Shown here: positions 6,443 to 16,337 of the stretch, in pieces
Position numbering within the stretch: position 1 is the stretch's first letter
Layout: every line of letters starts with the position of its first letter
Source of the DNA: Paracoccaceae bacterium
GTDB lineage: Bacteria; Pseudomonadota; Alphaproteobacteria; Rhodobacterales; Rhodobacteraceae
NCBI GenBank assembly: GCA_007126375.1
Contig: SLBI01000286.1
Span: 1 to 33,888 of the forward strand
Direction of reading: 5' to 3'
DNA length: 33,888 nucleotides
The notes under the pieces: model-generated
Databases searched by the model: none
What the model was told of the DNA's origin: nothing
The model's input: only the letters and a program-made list of their open reading frames with translations
Position numbers and translations under genes: made by a program

Positions 6443-9367
6443 TCACACCTCCGGCACCAGGATCTCCCGTTTCCCGACATGGTTGGCGGGGGTGACCACG
6501 CCCTGGGCCTCCATCTGTTCCACCAGCCGGGCGGCCTTGTTGTAGCCGATTCCGAGTTTGCGCTGAATATAGCTGGTGGAGCATTTGCGGTCCTTCGCCA
6601 CGATGGCGACGGCCTGGTCGTAGAGCGCGTCTTCGCCGCTCGAGTCGCCGCCCAGCCCCAGCACCGCGTCGATGTCGGCCTCGCGCGCCTCGTCGGGGCC
6701 CTCCAGCACCGAGCCGACATAGTCGGGAGGGCCGAAGCTCTTCAGGTGGTTGACGATCTCCTCGACCTCCTCGTCGGACACGAAGGGGCCGTGGATGCGG
6801 GTGATGCGCCCGCCGCCGGCCATGTAGAGCATGTCGCCCTGGCCCAGCAGCTGTTCGGCACCCATTTCTCCCAGGATGGTGCGGCTGTCGATCTTCGATG
6901 TTACCTGAAAACTGATGCGGGTGGGGAAGTTGGCCTTGATCGTGCCGGTGATGACATCGACCGAGGGACGCTGCGTTGCCATGATCAGGTGAATGCCGCT
7001 GGCGCGCGCCATCTGTGCCAGCCGCTGGATGCAGGCCTCGATCTCCTTGCCCGCGACCATCATCAGGTCGGCCATCTCGTCGACGATGACGACGATGAAG
7101 GGGATTGCCTGGGGCTCGAACTCCTCGTGTTCGAACACCGGTTCGCCGGTATCGTCGTCGAATCCGGTCTGGACGATGCGGGTGAATTTCTCGTCCTTCG
7201 CCAGCGCCTCGCGGACGCGGCCGTTGTAACCCTCGATGTTGCGCACACCCATCTTGGACATCTTGCGGTAGCGGTCCTCCATCTCGGCCACCACCCATTT
7301 CAGCGCCACGACCGCCTTCTTCGGATCGGTGACGACCGGGGAGAGCAGATGGGGGATGCCGTCGTAGACGCTGAGTTCCAGCATCTTCGGATCGATCATG
7401 ATCAGCCGGCATTCCTCTGGCGCAAGCCGGTAGAGCAGCGACAGGATCATGGTGTTGATCGCCACCGACTTGCCCGAACCGGTGGTGCCGGCGATCAACA
7501 GATGCGGCATCTTCGCGAGGTTCGCCACGATCGGTTCGCCGCCGATTCCCTTGCCCAGCGCCAGCGGCAGGCGCATCTGGCTGTCACCATAGTCGCGGGC
7601 CGAGAGGATCTCGCGCAGCACCACCTTTTCGCGGTGCGCGTTGGGCAGTTCGATGCCGATTACCGAACGGCCGGGAACGGTGGAGACGCGGGCCGAGAGG
7701 GCGGACATCGAGCGGGCAATGTCATCGGCGAGGCCGATAACGCGACTGGCCTTCAGCCCCGGAGCCGGCTCGAGTTCGTAGAGGGTCACAACCGGGCCGG
7801 GCCGGACCGAGACGATCTCGCCCTTCACCCCGTAGTCGTCGAGGACGGTCTCGAGCATGCGCGCGTTTTCTTCCAGCGCATCCTGGGAAAGCGGGTGGCG
7901 GGTGATCGACTCGGGCGCCGTCAGCAAAGACAGCGGCGGAAGTTCGAACGACGGGTCGTCGCCGTCGAAATCGAGCGTCGGTTGCGACTCTGCCTGAGCC
8001 CGACGCGAGGGGGCGGCCGAACGGCGCGCCGGCGGCTGTACCACCTTGCGCGGGCCGAAGAGACCGCGCAGGGCCGCAGCGCGGCCGGGGCCGGCTGCCG
8101 GCGCGGCGGGGGGGGCTGCCGGGTCGTCAAACAGCGCCGCAGCGGCGCCTTCTTCTGGTGGTTCCTCGATGGTCTCGGGCCGTGGTGACGGCGCGGGCGG
8201 CGCGGTGTCGGCGACAACCGCTGTCGCATCCGGCCGCAAGGGCGGCTCGGGTCGCAGGGCCGTCGGCGTCCGTGCGGGTGCCGGGCCGGGATCCGCGCGG
8301 CGGCGGGCGCGGATCACGTCGGCGATGCGGGCGCGTATGCGATCCTCGCCCGGAGCTTCGGCGTCGGCGCCGCCTTCGGTTTCCACCAGTTCTGGAACCG
8401 GCTCAGCGGTGGTGTTGCGACGGACCAGATTGGGCAGACGGGCGAGCAGGCCACCGCGTGGCCGGTTGGCCGCCGGCGCACCGGCCACCGAAGGCGCCGC
8501 AGACCGCAGCGGTGGCGCCGGGCGCTGTTGCGGCTCGGCCCGCAGTCGCGGCTGTTGCCGTTCGGCCCGTCCGCTCGCGGACGGCGGGGCAGGGGAGGCT
8601 TCGGCCAGTGCTTCGGTCCGGACGGTGTCGCGTCGGGCAGAGAGGGCGGCGGAACCGCCGGCCAGAGCGGCCAACGCCAGCCGGCCGAGCCGGAGAGCGA
8701 CGCTGCCGGCCCCGCGAAGGCCGCGCGCCAGCAGCGACAGCGCCCCATCATAGGCGACGAGCAGGCCGAACAGCAGGAAGCGGCCGAAACCGCGCAGTTC
8801 CGCCAGTGTCCAGCCGGTTACGAAAAGGCCGAGCACGAGCAGGACGCCGGCGATAAGGAAGGAGAGGGTCTTCAGCGCGGCCGCCGTCGGCACCGGCAGT
8901 ATGCCGAGGAGTGCCCCGAGCACCGTGTCGCCGAAGAGGCCACCGAGGCCGAACGAATGCTCCCACCCCGGCCCCGGGACGAGGGTCGCAGCGTAGACGG
9001 CGCCCACAGCCACCGCGATGGGCGCGAAGATCAACCGCGCCGGCGCACGCTCGCCGCCCCGATGCAGCAGGAACCGCAGCCCCCAGACGCAGAGCACCAG
9101 CACGATGCCCCAGGCGCCATGGCCGACAAGGATGAACAGTGCCGAAGCGATGCCGGCACCGAGACGGCCCATCAGATTCTGTGCCGGGGCATCCGTGGCC
9201 GCCATCCAGTTGGGATCGTCGGGCGTGTAGGAGCCAAGCATCGCAGCCGCCAGCGCTGCCAGCAGCAGCATGCCAAGCCCGATCAACTCCTTGCCGCGCC
9301 GCTCCAGCGTGCTGCGGGTGGCGCTGTCGAAGAGCGGATCGCGGGGACGGGCGTTCCAGCTTGCCAT
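6443..9367 (-). CDS. ftsK: DNA translocase FtsK
   Basis: FtsK is a membrane-anchored hexameric DNA pump at the division septum. It clears and aligns chromosome termini and activates XerCD at dif. The 974-residue product has four or five N-terminal transmembrane segments (about 27-190). A long Pro/Ala/Arg-rich linker (about 230-500) follows, then the motor domain with Walker A GTTGSGKS near residue 626 and Walker [11 protein letters not shown] near 757. The C-terminal gamma winged helix (about 909-974) contains [19 protein letters not shown], which reads KOPS sites. I chose ATG 9367 because AGAGGA lies just upstream and [12 protein letters not shown] fits the family; a frame open to 9589 adds only Arg-rich shadow sequence. 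It lies 14 bases after the aminotransferase gene, so the two are probably cotranscribed. Confidence 0.97.
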   Translation of the reverse strand: MASWNARPRDPLFDSATRSTLERRGKELIGLGMLLLAALAAAMLGSYTPDDPNWMAATDAPAQNLMGRLGAGIASALFILVGHGAWGIVLVLCVWGLRFLLHRGGERAPARLIFAPIAVAVGAVYAATLVPGPGWEHSFGLGGLFGDTVLGALLGILPVPTAAALKTLSFLIAGVLLVLGLFVTGWTLAELRGFGRFLLFGLLVAYDGALSLLARGLRGAGSVALRLGRLALAALAGGSAALSARRDTVRTEALAEASPAPPSASGRAERQQPRLRAEPQQRPAPPLRSAAPSVAGAPAANRPRGGLLARLPNLVRRNTTAEPVPELVETEGGADAEAPGEDRIRARIADVIRARRRADPGPAPARTPTALRPEPPLRPDATAVVADTAPPAPSPRPETIEEPPEEGAAAALFDDPAAPPAAPAAGPGRAAALRGLFGPRKVVQPPARRSAAPSRRAQAESQPTLDFDGDDPSFELPPLSLLTAPESITRHPLSQDALEENARMLETVLDDYGVKGEIVSVRPGPVVTLYELEPAPGLKASRVIGLADDIARSMSALSARVSTVPGRSVIGIELPNAHREKVVLREILSARDYGDSQMRLPLALGKGIGGEPIVANLAKMPHLLIAGTTGSGKSVAINTMILSLLYRLAPEECRLIMIDPKMLELSVYDGIPHLLSPVVTDPKKAVVALKWVVAEMEDRYRKMSKMGVRNIEGYNGRVREALAKDEKFTRIVQTGFDDDTGEPVFEHEEFEPQAIPFIVVIVDEMADLMMVAGKEIEACIQRLAQMARASGIHLIMATQRPSVDVITGTIKANFPTRISFQVTSKIDSRTILGEMGAEQLLGQGDMLYMAGGGRITRIHGPFVSDEEVEEIVNHLKSFGPPDYVGSVLEGPDEAREADIDAVLGLGGDSSGEDALYDQAVAIVAKDRKCSTSYIQRKLGIGYNKAARLVEQMEAQGVVTPANHVGKREILVPEV

Positions 9368-9381
9368 CTTGTCCTCTCGCT

Positions 9382-10572
9382 TCAGTCGTAAAGGCAGGAA
9401 CGAATGCGGGCGAGGCCATCGCGCATCTCTTCGAGCGGCGCCACCATCGCCACGCGGATGCGGTCGGCGCCGGGGGTCTCGCCGCCGACGGAGCGGGCCA
9501 GATACCCGCCCGGCAGGACCTTGACGCCGGCCTCGCGCCAGAGCCGGAGCGCGGCCGTCTCGCCGTCGCCCCCGGGCGCCGGAAGCCACAGGAAGAAACC
9601 CGCCTCGGGGGTTTCATATCCGGGCAGACCGCCGAGAAGCTCTTCCGCGGCGCGGTATTTTTCCGCATACAGCGCGCGCGAGGCGACGACATGCGCCTCG
9701 TCGCGCCATGCGGCCTCGGCCACCGCCTGCAGCGGCAACGGCAGCGGTGCGCCGGCATAGGCCCGCAGTTGACGGACATGCGCCATCGCCTCCGGGCCGC
9801 CGGCGACGAAGCCCGAGCGCAGGCCGGGCATGTTCGACCTCTTGGAAAGCGAGTTGAACACCACCACCCTCTCGGGGTCGGTGCCGGCCTCGGCGACAAG
9901 CTCCAGCCCGCCGGGGGGCGGCCCGTCGCGCCAGATCTCGGAATAGCACTCGTCCGAGAAGATGCGGAAATCATGCCTTTCGGCGAGCCCGAGCAACTCG
10001 TGCCAATACGCCCGATCCGCCACCGCGCCCTGCGGATTGGCCGGCGAGCAGAGGAACACCACCGCTGCACGGTTCAGCACCTCGGGCGGAAGGCCGGCGT
10101 AATCGGGCAGGTGGCCGGTGGTCTCGGTCGCCGGCACATAGACCGGCTCTGCGCCGACCGCGAGTGCCGCAACGGCATAGACCTGATAGAACGGGTTGGG
10201 CATCAGCACGATCGGCCGCTTGCCGCGTTGCGTTTCGGGGCAGAGCGCCACGACGGTGTTGAACAGCCCCTCGCGGGTGCCGTTCAGCGCCATGATCTGG
10301 CTGTCGGCGTCGAGCGCGACATCGTAGCGCCCCTCCACCCATTCGGCGATAGCGCCCCGCAGACCGTCGCTGCCGTCGTTGGGGGGGTAGACGGCAAAAC
10401 CCGCGGTCGCCCCGGCCAGCACCTCGGCGACGAAGGCGGGCATCGGGTGGCGCGGTTCGCCGATTGTCATCGTGATCGTGTCGGGCCGCCCCGGCGGCGT
10501 TCCCTGCAGCAGCGCACGCAGGCGCGGAAATGCGTAATAGGGCAGCTTCGAGAAGCGCTCGGGGAAATTCAT
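9382..10572 (-). CDS. Class I/II PLP aminotransferase, DapC-like
   Basis: This is a fold-type I, pyridoxal-phosphate-dependent aminotransferase of 396 residues. The PLP lysine is Lys244 in [17 protein letters not shown]. Other family features are [14 protein letters not shown] (about 62-75), PNPFYQVY (125-132), [12 protein letters not shown] (173-184), SDECYSEIW (206-214) and the closing DRIRVAM, whose Arg binds substrate carboxylate. The pattern is closest to N-succinyldiaminopimelate aminotransferases (DapC, lysine and peptidoglycan precursor synthesis), but substrate cannot be fixed from sequence alone; another acyl-amino-acid or aspartate-type transaminase is possible. The ATG at 10572 gives the family N-terminus [18 protein letters not shown]. 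It is directly upstream of ftsK. Confidence 0.9.
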   Translation of the reverse strand: MNFPERFSKLPYYAFPRLRALLQGTPPGRPDTITMTIGEPRHPMPAFVAEVLAGATAGFAVYPPNDGSDGLRGAIAEWVEGRYDVALDADSQIMALNGTREGLFNTVVALCPETQRGKRPIVLMPNPFYQVYAVAALAVGAEPVYVPATETTGHLPDYAGLPPEVLNRAAVVFLCSPANPQGAVADRAYWHELLGLAERHDFRIFSDECYSEIWRDGPPPGGLELVAEAGTDPERVVVFNSLSKRSNMPGLRSGFVAGGPEAMAHVRQLRAYAGAPLPLPLQAVAEAAWRDEAHVVASRALYAEKYRAAEELLGGLPGYETPEAGFFLWLPAPGGDGETAALRLWREAGVKVLPGGYLARSVGGETPGADRIRVAMVAPLEEMRDGLARIRSCLYD

Positions 10573-10710
10573 GCTCTGCCTCGCTCGCCGGGGTCGTCAC
10601 GCCCCGTTCGCACGCGACCATAGCGGGCGATTTGCCGAGGGTCCAGAAAACGACGCCGGGTTGCGGGCTTGCACGGCGGCACTTGTGGCATTTCCGTCCT
10701 GCCGCGCCCC

Positions 10711-12024
10711 TCAGCCTGAGAGGGCGGCCTCGGCTGCAGCGCCAAGGCGGAGAAGCCTCTGATCGGCACCGGGCGGTGCCATCAGCATCACGCCGGTCGA
10801 GGGTACGCCCGTGGGCAGCGTCAGGGCACAGAGCCCCATGAGATTGCCAATCCGCGTGTTGCGCAGGGTCATCAGGTTCTCGCCGACATAGAAGTCGGGA
10901 TCGTTCAGCAGCCGGCGCACCGGTGGCGGCAGGATCGGCACGGTGGGGGCCAGCACCGCATCGAAACCCGCCGTGACCGCACGCCAGGCCTTGCGGGCGC
11001 GCCTCAGCGCCTCCCAGCCGGCAATGTAATCGGGGGCCGAGAAACCGGCACCGGCCTCGAAACGCGCTCGGATACGCTCATACATCATCTCGGGTCGCGC
11101 CTCGATCGTCTCGCGCCACAGTCCGTATGCCTCGCCGGTGTACAGCACGCCGGACAGCGCCATCGCATCGGCGACGGCGGGCACTGCGCGCCGCTCGATC
11201 CGCGCCCCCTGTGCCTCCAGCCGGGTCAGGGCCCGCTCGAAACCCAGCCGTGGGCTGTCGCGCAGATCGTCGAGGGCGACGGTTTCGAGGATCATCAGCC
11301 GCGCGCCCTCCAGCCGGGCGCCGCCGAGGTCCGGCGCGCGTTGCCCGGCGAGTGCGGCATGAAGCAGCGCCACATCCTCGACCGAACGCGCGAGCGGGCC
11401 GACGGTATCGAAACGCGGCGCCAGAGGCAGCACACCGGTCAGCGGCAGTGCGCGGTGCGTCGGCTTGAAGCCGACAAGATCGTTCCATGCCGCCGGAACC
11501 CGCACCGAGCCGCCCGTGTCAGATCCGACGGCCGCCGCGGCCAGCCCGAAGGCCACCGAGGCCGCCGCGCCGGACGAAGACCCTCCCGGCGCCGCGGCGG
11601 GGTCGTTGACGTTGGGCGGTGTCGCCGTCATCGGGTTGAGGCCGAGACCGGAGAACGCCAGTTCGCTCATGTGCGTCTTGCCGAGGCAGACAAGCCCGCC
11701 CAGCGTGGCGGTGGCGAGCACCTCCGCATCGCGCCCGGGCACACGGCCGGCCAGCAGTCTCGAGCCGCCTTCGGTTGGCGTGCCGGCACTGTCGAAAAGA
11801 TCCTTCCACGAGATCGGCACCCCGTCGAGCGGTCCGCGGCGCAGGCCCAGCCTCGACCGCTGCCGGGCCGCCATCGCCTCGTCGCAGGCGCGCAGCCGGG
11901 TGATGGCGCTGTAGATGCGCGCGCCGTCGGGATGGGCCGCGATGGCGTCGAGACAGCTTTCGGCCAGTTCGACCGGACAGGCACGTCCGGTGGCAATGGC
12001 GCGGCCGACGGCGGCTGCGCTCAT
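10711..12024 (-). CDS. Amidase signature family protein
   Basis: This is a 437-residue member of the amidase signature family, which hydrolyses amide bonds with a Ser-cisSer-Lys triad. The Lys lies in SWKDLF (about residue 74), the cis-Ser in GGSSSG (about 149) and the nucleophile Ser in GSDTGGSVRVPA (about 173). The triad is complete, so the enzyme should be active. No GatB or GatC gene is adjacent, so it is more likely a stand-alone amidase than GatA; the substrate is unknown. The start is uncertain. ATG 12024 begins exactly at the family's first helix (MSAAAVGRAIATGRACPVEL). In-frame starts at about 12090 (after GAGGGG) and 12147 would add 22-41 poorly conserved residues. It is divergent from the hydroxylase gene and 138 bases upstream of the aminotransferase gene. 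Confidence 0.88.
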   Translation of the reverse strand: MSAAAVGRAIATGRACPVELAESCLDAIAAHPDGARIYSAITRLRACDEAMAARQRSRLGLRRGPLDGVPISWKDLFDSAGTPTEGGSRLLAGRVPGRDAEVLATATLGGLVCLGKTHMSELAFSGLGLNPMTATPPNVNDPAAAPGGSSSGAAASVAFGLAAAAVGSDTGGSVRVPAAWNDLVGFKPTHRALPLTGVLPLAPRFDTVGPLARSVEDVALLHAALAGQRAPDLGGARLEGARLMILETVALDDLRDSPRLGFERALTRLEAQGARIERRAVPAVADAMALSGVLYTGEAYGLWRETIEARPEMMYERIRARFEAGAGFSAPDYIAGWEALRRARKAWRAVTAGFDAVLAPTVPILPPPVRRLLNDPDFYVGENLMTLRNTRIGNLMGLCALTLPTGVPSTGVMLMAPPGADQRLLRLGAAAEAALSG

Positions 12025-12202
12025 GCCGCGAAACCCTGTCGAGGCGCCGGGGTCCGCGCCGGTGCCGATCCTGTCGTTCCTGTCCACCAAGCCCCAGGCC
12101 CCTCGTACCTTCACGGAGGGTGCGACGTTAGCGGCGGCTGGGCGCATGGACAAGCGGCCGGCCCCGCCCTAAGCCCGGCAAGAGGGCGACAGGAGGCGGA
12201 GA

Positions 12203-13429
12203 ATGACGCGGGATGCGGATGTGCTGATCGTCGGCGGCGGGCTCAACGGCCCACTCCTTGCGCTGGCGCTGGCGCGGGCGGGCCTGCGGGTCACGGTTCT
12301 TGATGCGCATGCCGAAGCCGTACGGGCAGATCCCGGCTTCGATGGCCGCGCCTATGCGCTGGCGCTGGCCTCGGTGCGGCTTCTGCGGGCGCTGGATCTG
12401 TGGCCGGAACTCGAGGAGGCGGCGCAGCCGATCCTTGCCGTGCGCGCCGCCGACGGGCGACCGGGCGAGGCCCCCTCACCGTTGTCGCTTGCCTTCGACC
12501 ATGCCGAAATCGAGGAAGGCCCCCTCGGGCATATGGTCGAGGACCGACATCTGCGCCTGGCACTGCTGCGGGCGATTGCGGCGGCACCACAGGTGACGCA
12601 TCGCGCGGGTGCCGAGGTCGTGGCGCAGTCGGCCGGGAAAACGGGGGTGGAACTGGAGCTTGCCGACGGCGAAAGGCTGACCGGCCGGCTGCTCGTGGGT
12701 TGTGACGGGCGGTCGAGCGGCACTGCCCGGCGCGCCGGCATCCGCCGGTTGGGATGGGGTTACGGCCAAACCGCCCTGGTGTGCGCGGTCTCGCATGACC
12801 GACCGCATGACGGGGTGGCGCAGCAACTCTTTCTGCCGGCCGGTCCGCTGGCGCTGCTGCCGCTTGCGGGCAACCGTTCCTCGATCGTCTGGACCGAGTC
12901 GGCCACCACGGCGGCGGCGCTCGCAGTGCTCGACGACACCGGCTATCTCGCGGCACTGGCGCTGCGGTTGGGCGATCTGGTTGGCCGGTTCAGCCTGGCG
13001 GGCGAGCGCTATGCCTATCCGCTGGGCCTGTCGCTGGCACAGACCCTCGTGGCTGGCCGGGTGGCGCTTGTGGGCGATGCGGCACACGGCATCCACCCAA
13101 TTGCCGGGCAAGGGCTCAACCTCGGCTTTCGTGATGTCGCGGCACTGGCAGAAGTGCTGACGCTTGCGGCCCGCCGCGGCGAAGACATCGCCGCAGAACC
13201 GGTGCTGGAGCGGTATCAGCGCTGGCGGCGCTTTGACACGGTCACGATGGCGCTGGCGACCGACGGTTTCAACCGGCTCTTCTCCAATGACAATGCGCTG
13301 CTGCGCGGGGTTCGCGATCTGGGCCTCGCAGCGGCAGGGGCGGCACCGGTGCTGCGCCGGAACTTCATGCGTGAGGCGGCCGGGCTGACCGGCGATCTGC
13401 CGCGGCTGATGCAGGGCAGGGCGATCTGA
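12203..13429 (+). CDS. UbiH/UbiF/Coq6-family FAD-dependent hydroxylase
   Basis: This is a 408-residue flavin monooxygenase of the family that hydroxylates the ring of ubiquinone precursors. The N-terminal FAD fold reads VLIVGGGLNGPLLALALARAG (about 7-27). The mid-protein motif is LLVGCDGRSSGTARRAG, and the second FAD motif GDAAHGIHPIAGQGLNLGFRD begins near residue 291. These three motifs in order define the family. Alphaproteobacteria often carry two or three such hydroxylases (UbiH, UbiF, UbiL types) and I cannot tell which ring position this one acts on. The ATG at 12203 has a strong AGGAGG at 12191-12196. It is transcribed alone, divergent from the amidase gene and convergent with the Trm112-like gene. 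Confidence 0.92.
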   Translation: MTRDADVLIVGGGLNGPLLALALARAGLRVTVLDAHAEAVRADPGFDGRAYALALASVRLLRALDLWPELEEAAQPILAVRAADGRPGEAPSPLSLAFDHAEIEEGPLGHMVEDRHLRLALLRAIAAAPQVTHRAGAEVVAQSAGKTGVELELADGERLTGRLLVGCDGRSSGTARRAGIRRLGWGYGQTALVCAVSHDRPHDGVAQQLFLPAGPLALLPLAGNRSSIVWTESATTAAALAVLDDTGYLAALALRLGDLVGRFSLAGERYAYPLGLSLAQTLVAGRVALVGDAAHGIHPIAGQGLNLGFRDVAALAEVLTLAARRGEDIAAEPVLERYQRWRRFDTVTMALATDGFNRLFSNDNALLRGVRDLGLAAAGAAPVLRRNFMREAAGLTGDLPRLMQGRAI

Positions 13430-13478
13430 TCGGCGGGTCGCGCCGTCGGCCCCGCCCAGCACCCGGCAGGTGACGGGG

Positions 13479-13757
13479 TCACTCCGTCTCTCGGGCCTCG
13501 TGGACCAGCATGATCGGGATGCCGTCGCGGATCGGATAGGCAAGATGCGCGGCGCGGCTGAACAATTCCTGGCGCGCCGGATCGTAGGTCAACGGCGCAC
13601 GCGTTGCTGGACACACGAGCGTCTCCAGCATGCGACGGTCGAAGCGGTGGGGTTCCGGATGCGGCGCGGCGGCCGTCGATCCGGGGTGCGGTGCGCCCTC
13701 GCCGGAAGCGGGCGCGCCTGCGTCCTGCTGCGGTGGATCGCCGATGGGCGCGGTCAT
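13479..13757 (-). CDS. Trm112/UPF0434-like protein with Pro/Ala-rich N-terminal extension
   Basis: This is a 92-residue protein whose last 50 or so residues match the Trm112/YcaR (UPF0434) fold: [46 protein letters not shown]. Eukaryotic and archaeal Trm112 activates RNA and protein methyltransferases. The bacterial relatives are less well understood. The zinc-binding second cysteine is absent (CPAT instead of CPxC), as in many alphaproteobacterial members. The first 40 residues are rich in Ala, Pro and Gly and look disordered. The start at 13757 is supported by a four-base ATGA overlap with the upstream LON-domain gene; an internal ATG at MLETLVC would give only the conserved domain. It is the last gene of a probable three-gene unit. 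Confidence 0.85.
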   Translation of the reverse strand: MTAPIGDPPQQDAGAPASGEGAPHPGSTAAAPHPEPHRFDRRMLETLVCPATRAPLTYDPARQELFSRAAHLAYPIRDGIPIMLVHEARETE

Positions 13758-14398
13758 TGCAACAACTCCTCTCCGGACCCGCCGCGCAGGGCGAATTCGA
13801 TCAGTGTCACCAGCGTCTCGCGTCGGGTATCAAGCGACGGCGCCTCCAGCAGCGCCTGTTTCTCCTCTGGCTCGAACGGGCAGAGCATGGAGAGCGAGTT
13901 GATCAACAACTCGTCCTCGGCCTCTTTCAGCGTGTCCCAGTCGGTCGACAGGCTCTGATGCTCGAAGAAACGCGACAACAGCGAAAGAAAGCTCTTGCGG
14001 CAAAAGCCCTGATCCTCTTCCTGCGGGCCGAGATCGCGCTCGAACCCTTCCCAGGAGGCCTCGACGGTTCGATAGGGCGTGCCCTCGGTCGTCTCGCGCA
14101 CCACGCGATAGCGCGATATGCCGGACAGGGTGATCAGATAGCGCCCGTCCTCGGTTTCCGAGAAGCCGGTCAGCCGCCCGGCACAGCCGATGCTGTGCAA
14201 CCGACGCTCCCGGCTCTCCGGGCCGGCGGCTGGCTGGATCATGCCGATCATCCGGTGGGGCGTGGCAAGGCAGGCCGCCACCATGGCCCGATAGCGAGGT
14301 TCGAAGATGTGCAGCGGCAACCGCGCCCGCGGCAACAAGAGCGCCCCGGGCAACGGGAAGATGGGCAGGGTGCGCGGCAGGTCGGCTGATTCGATCAT
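13754..14398 (-). CDS. LON peptidase substrate-binding domain protein
   Basis: This is a 214-residue stand-alone version of the N-terminal domain of Lon protease (LAN/PUA-like fold), without ATPase or protease parts. Family features are [29 protein letters not shown] near the start, [30 protein letters not shown] in the middle, and a helical C-terminal half. Its role in bacteria is not defined; substrate recognition or adaptor function is usually inferred. I took ATG 14398; a GTG two codons upstream (14404) is equally possible, and neither has a strong Shine-Dalgarno. It sits 55 bases after the thioredoxin-TPR gene and overlaps the Trm112-like gene by four bases, so the three genes are probably one unit with a protein-quality theme. 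Confidence 0.9.
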   Translation of the reverse strand: MIESADLPRTLPIFPLPGALLLPRARLPLHIFEPRYRAMVAACLATPHRMIGMIQPAAGPESRERRLHSIGCAGRLTGFSETEDGRYLITLSGISRYRVVRETTEGTPYRTVEASWEGFERDLGPQEEDQGFCRKSFLSLLSRFFEHQSLSTDWDTLKEAEDELLINSLSMLCPFEPEEKQALLEAPSLDTRRETLVTLIEFALRGGSGEELLQ

Positions 14399-14453
14399 GC
14401 CCACGAGTTAGCGCGCCCCTGAGCTGTTGCAATCTTCGCCGGTCATGACGGTC

Positions 14454-15377
14454 TCAGACGAAAACCATGGAACTGAGCCGCCGCCGACCCTTCAGAACGA
14501 TGGGATCGTTCGGCTTCAGCGCGTCGAAAATGGTGAACAGTTGCGCCTTGGCAGCACCCTCGTTCCAGTCGCGGTCGCGGCGGAACAGTTCCAGAAGCTC
14601 TTCCACGGCCGCCTCGATCTCTCCCGCGGCATGCAGCGCCTGCGCCAGATCGAAGCGCGCCTGATGATCCTCCGGACGGGACGCAACGGCAGCGCGCAAC
14701 TCGTCCAGAGGTCCGGCGTTCTCCGCCTGACGGGCCAGCGCCAGACTGGCGCGCGCGGCCTCAACCTCGGCGGCACCGCGGATCGCCTCGGGCAGGTTTT
14801 CCAGCATGGTCTCGGCCTGCTCCAACTGGCCCGCAGCTATGTACGCACGGATCATGCCGCCGTGGGCGGCGGCGTTTTCGGGCGCTTCGCGCAGGATTGC
14901 GGCGAAGGTCTGCGCCGCTTCGGCCAGCGCGCCCTGCTGCAACATCTGCTCGGCCGCGGCCAGCGCCTCGCTGACGCCGCCATCACCGGCAAGGGCGGAG
15001 ACGCGCTCGACGAAGGCCTTGATCTCGCTGCCGGGCAAGGCGCCCTGGAAGCCATCGGCCGGCTGGCCCTGCCAGAACGCATAGACGGTGGGGATCGACT
15101 GGATCTGAAGCTGCGCGGCGATGCGCTGGTTCTCGTCGACATTGATCTTGACCATGCGAACCTTGCCCTGCGCCGCGGTCACCGCCGCTTCGAGCGCCGG
15201 GCCCAGCGCCTTGCAGGGGCCGCACCAGGGCGCCCAGAAATCGACGATGACCGGCACCTCGCGGCTCGCCTCGATCACCTGCGACATGAACTCGCGTTCG
15301 CTGCCCTCGACGATCAGCCCGTCCTGCGGCGCCGCCTTCGTATCGGCGGGTGAGGCCCCGCCGCCAAATCCCAGCAT
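14454..15377 (-). CDS. Thioredoxin-TPR protein, CnoX/YbbN family
   Basis: This is a 307-residue protein with an N-terminal thioredoxin domain (about 20-135) and a C-terminal TPR-like helical region (about 140-300). The redox motif WCGPC is intact (Cys52, Cys55) and the cis-Pro loop reads IQSIPTVYAF. In E. coli CnoX (YbbN) is a holdase-redox chaperone that cooperates with GroEL and DnaK under oxidative stress. The E. coli protein lacks the CxxC pair, whereas this one should be redox active, like alphaproteobacterial CnoX. The ATG at 15377 has GAGGGAAG upstream; a longer frame to 15431 adds 18 residues outside the family. It heads the run with the LON-domain and Trm112-like genes. Confidence 0.92.
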   Translation of the reverse strand: MLGFGGGASPADTKAAPQDGLIVEGSEREFMSQVIEASREVPVIVDFWAPWCGPCKALGPALEAAVTAAQGKVRMVKINVDENQRIAAQLQIQSIPTVYAFWQGQPADGFQGALPGSEIKAFVERVSALAGDGGVSEALAAAEQMLQQGALAEAAQTFAAILREAPENAAAHGGMIRAYIAAGQLEQAETMLENLPEAIRGAAEVEAARASLALARQAENAGPLDELRAAVASRPEDHQARFDLAQALHAAGEIEAAVEELLELFRRDRDWNEGAAKAQLFTIFDALKPNDPIVLKGRRRLSSMVFV

Positions 15378-15479
15378 GGTTCTTCCCTCGATCGTGTCCG
15401 GTTTCCTTTGCGCCCTATATGTGGCGGGCAACCGCCGAGGCCAAGGGGGCCGGTGATGCGGTGCGTTCCGCTCCGGGCC

Positions 15480-16268
15480 CTAGAGATCGAAACTCGCCAG
15501 CACCGGGGCGTGGTCCGACGGCTGATCCCAGCCGCGCACCGGGCGCAGGATGCGGCTGCCATGCGCCGCGGCCGCGAGATCGTGGCTGGCCCAGATATGG
15601 TCGAGCCGGCGGCCGCGGTCCGACACGTCCCAGTCGCGGGCGCGGTAGGACCACCATGAATACAGCCGGCCATCCGGGATGTCGGCGCGTGTCACGTCAA
15701 GCCAGCGTCCCGCTTCGGCGGCTGCGGTCAGGCGCTCCACCTCGACCGGCGTGTGACTGACCACCTTCAGCAGCGCCTTGTGGTTCCAGACGTCGTCTTC
15801 GCGCGGGGCGATGTTCAGATCGCCCACGAGGATTGCGCGCTGCGGCGCGGTCTCGCGGCCCCAGGCGCGCAACTCGTCGAGAAACTGCAGCTTGTGGGCA
15901 AATTTCGGGTTCCGGTCCGGATCCGCCTCGTCGCCGCCTGCGGGAATGTAGAGGTTGTGGATGACGGTGCCGTCCTGCAGCCGCGCCGCCACATGGCGGG
16001 CGTCGCCCCTGCCGCACCAGTCGATGTGTCCGGCATCCTCCAGCGGCAGCCGCGACAGGATCGCCACACCGTTGTAGCCCTTCTGGCCGCGGGCGACGAC
16101 ATGGCGCCAGCCCAGCGCGACGAACTGCTCCAGCGGCATCTTCTCGACCGGGCTCTTGCATTCCTGCAGGCAGAGGATGTCGGGCGCCTCCTCGGTCAGC
16201 AGCCGCACCACCAGCCCCGCCCGCAGGCGGACCGAGTTGATGTTCCAGGTGGCAAGCGTGAAGGGCAT
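15480..16268 (-). CDS. xthA: Exodeoxyribonuclease III
   Basis: This is a 262-residue Mg-dependent AP endonuclease and 3'-5' exonuclease of the exonuclease III family, used in base-excision repair. Visible catalytic parts are TWNINSVRLR at the N-terminus, LQECK with metal-binding Glu36, YNGVAILSR, GDLNIAPREDDVWN with the active-site Asp and Asn, and the terminal SDHAPV with the catalytic His. Length matches the family. The ATG at 16268 is preceded by CGGAG at six-base spacing; an upstream in-frame start at 16304 would add 12 residues. It lies about 100 bases upstream of the thioredoxin-TPR gene and about 70 bases downstream of glpD, all on the minus strand. Confidence 0.95.
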   Translation of the reverse strand: MPFTLATWNINSVRLRAGLVVRLLTEEAPDILCLQECKSPVEKMPLEQFVALGWRHVVARGQKGYNGVAILSRLPLEDAGHIDWCGRGDARHVAARLQDGTVIHNLYIPAGGDEADPDRNPKFAHKLQFLDELRAWGRETAPQRAILVGDLNIAPREDDVWNHKALLKVVSHTPVEVERLTAAAEAGRWLDVTRADIPDGRLYSWWSYRARDWDVSDRGRRLDHIWASHDLAAAAHGSRILRPVRGWDQPSDHAPVLASFDL

Positions 16269-16337
16269 TTGCGGCTCCGTCCGGGCAGGTGGGCCAAACA
16301 CCAAAGCTGCGCGTTGTGCAAGGGGAGGGCGGACCAG

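Noticed and set aside
7700-8700. Low-complexity Pro/Ala/Arg-rich coding in ftsK, considered as a repeat array or frameshift
   Set aside because: The frame is continuous and this is the usual variable linker between the membrane and motor domains of FtsK; no periodic repeat unit was seen.
10711-12024. The amidase as GatA of the tRNA amidotransferase
   Set aside because: No gatB or gatC neighbours, and the general amidase signature fits better. It cannot be fully excluded from sequence alone.
13432-13456. GGCGGG/CCCGCC inverted repeat between the hydroxylase and Trm112-like genes
   Set aside because: Only six base pairs of pure G/C with a 13-base loop, which is expected by chance in such GC-rich DNA.
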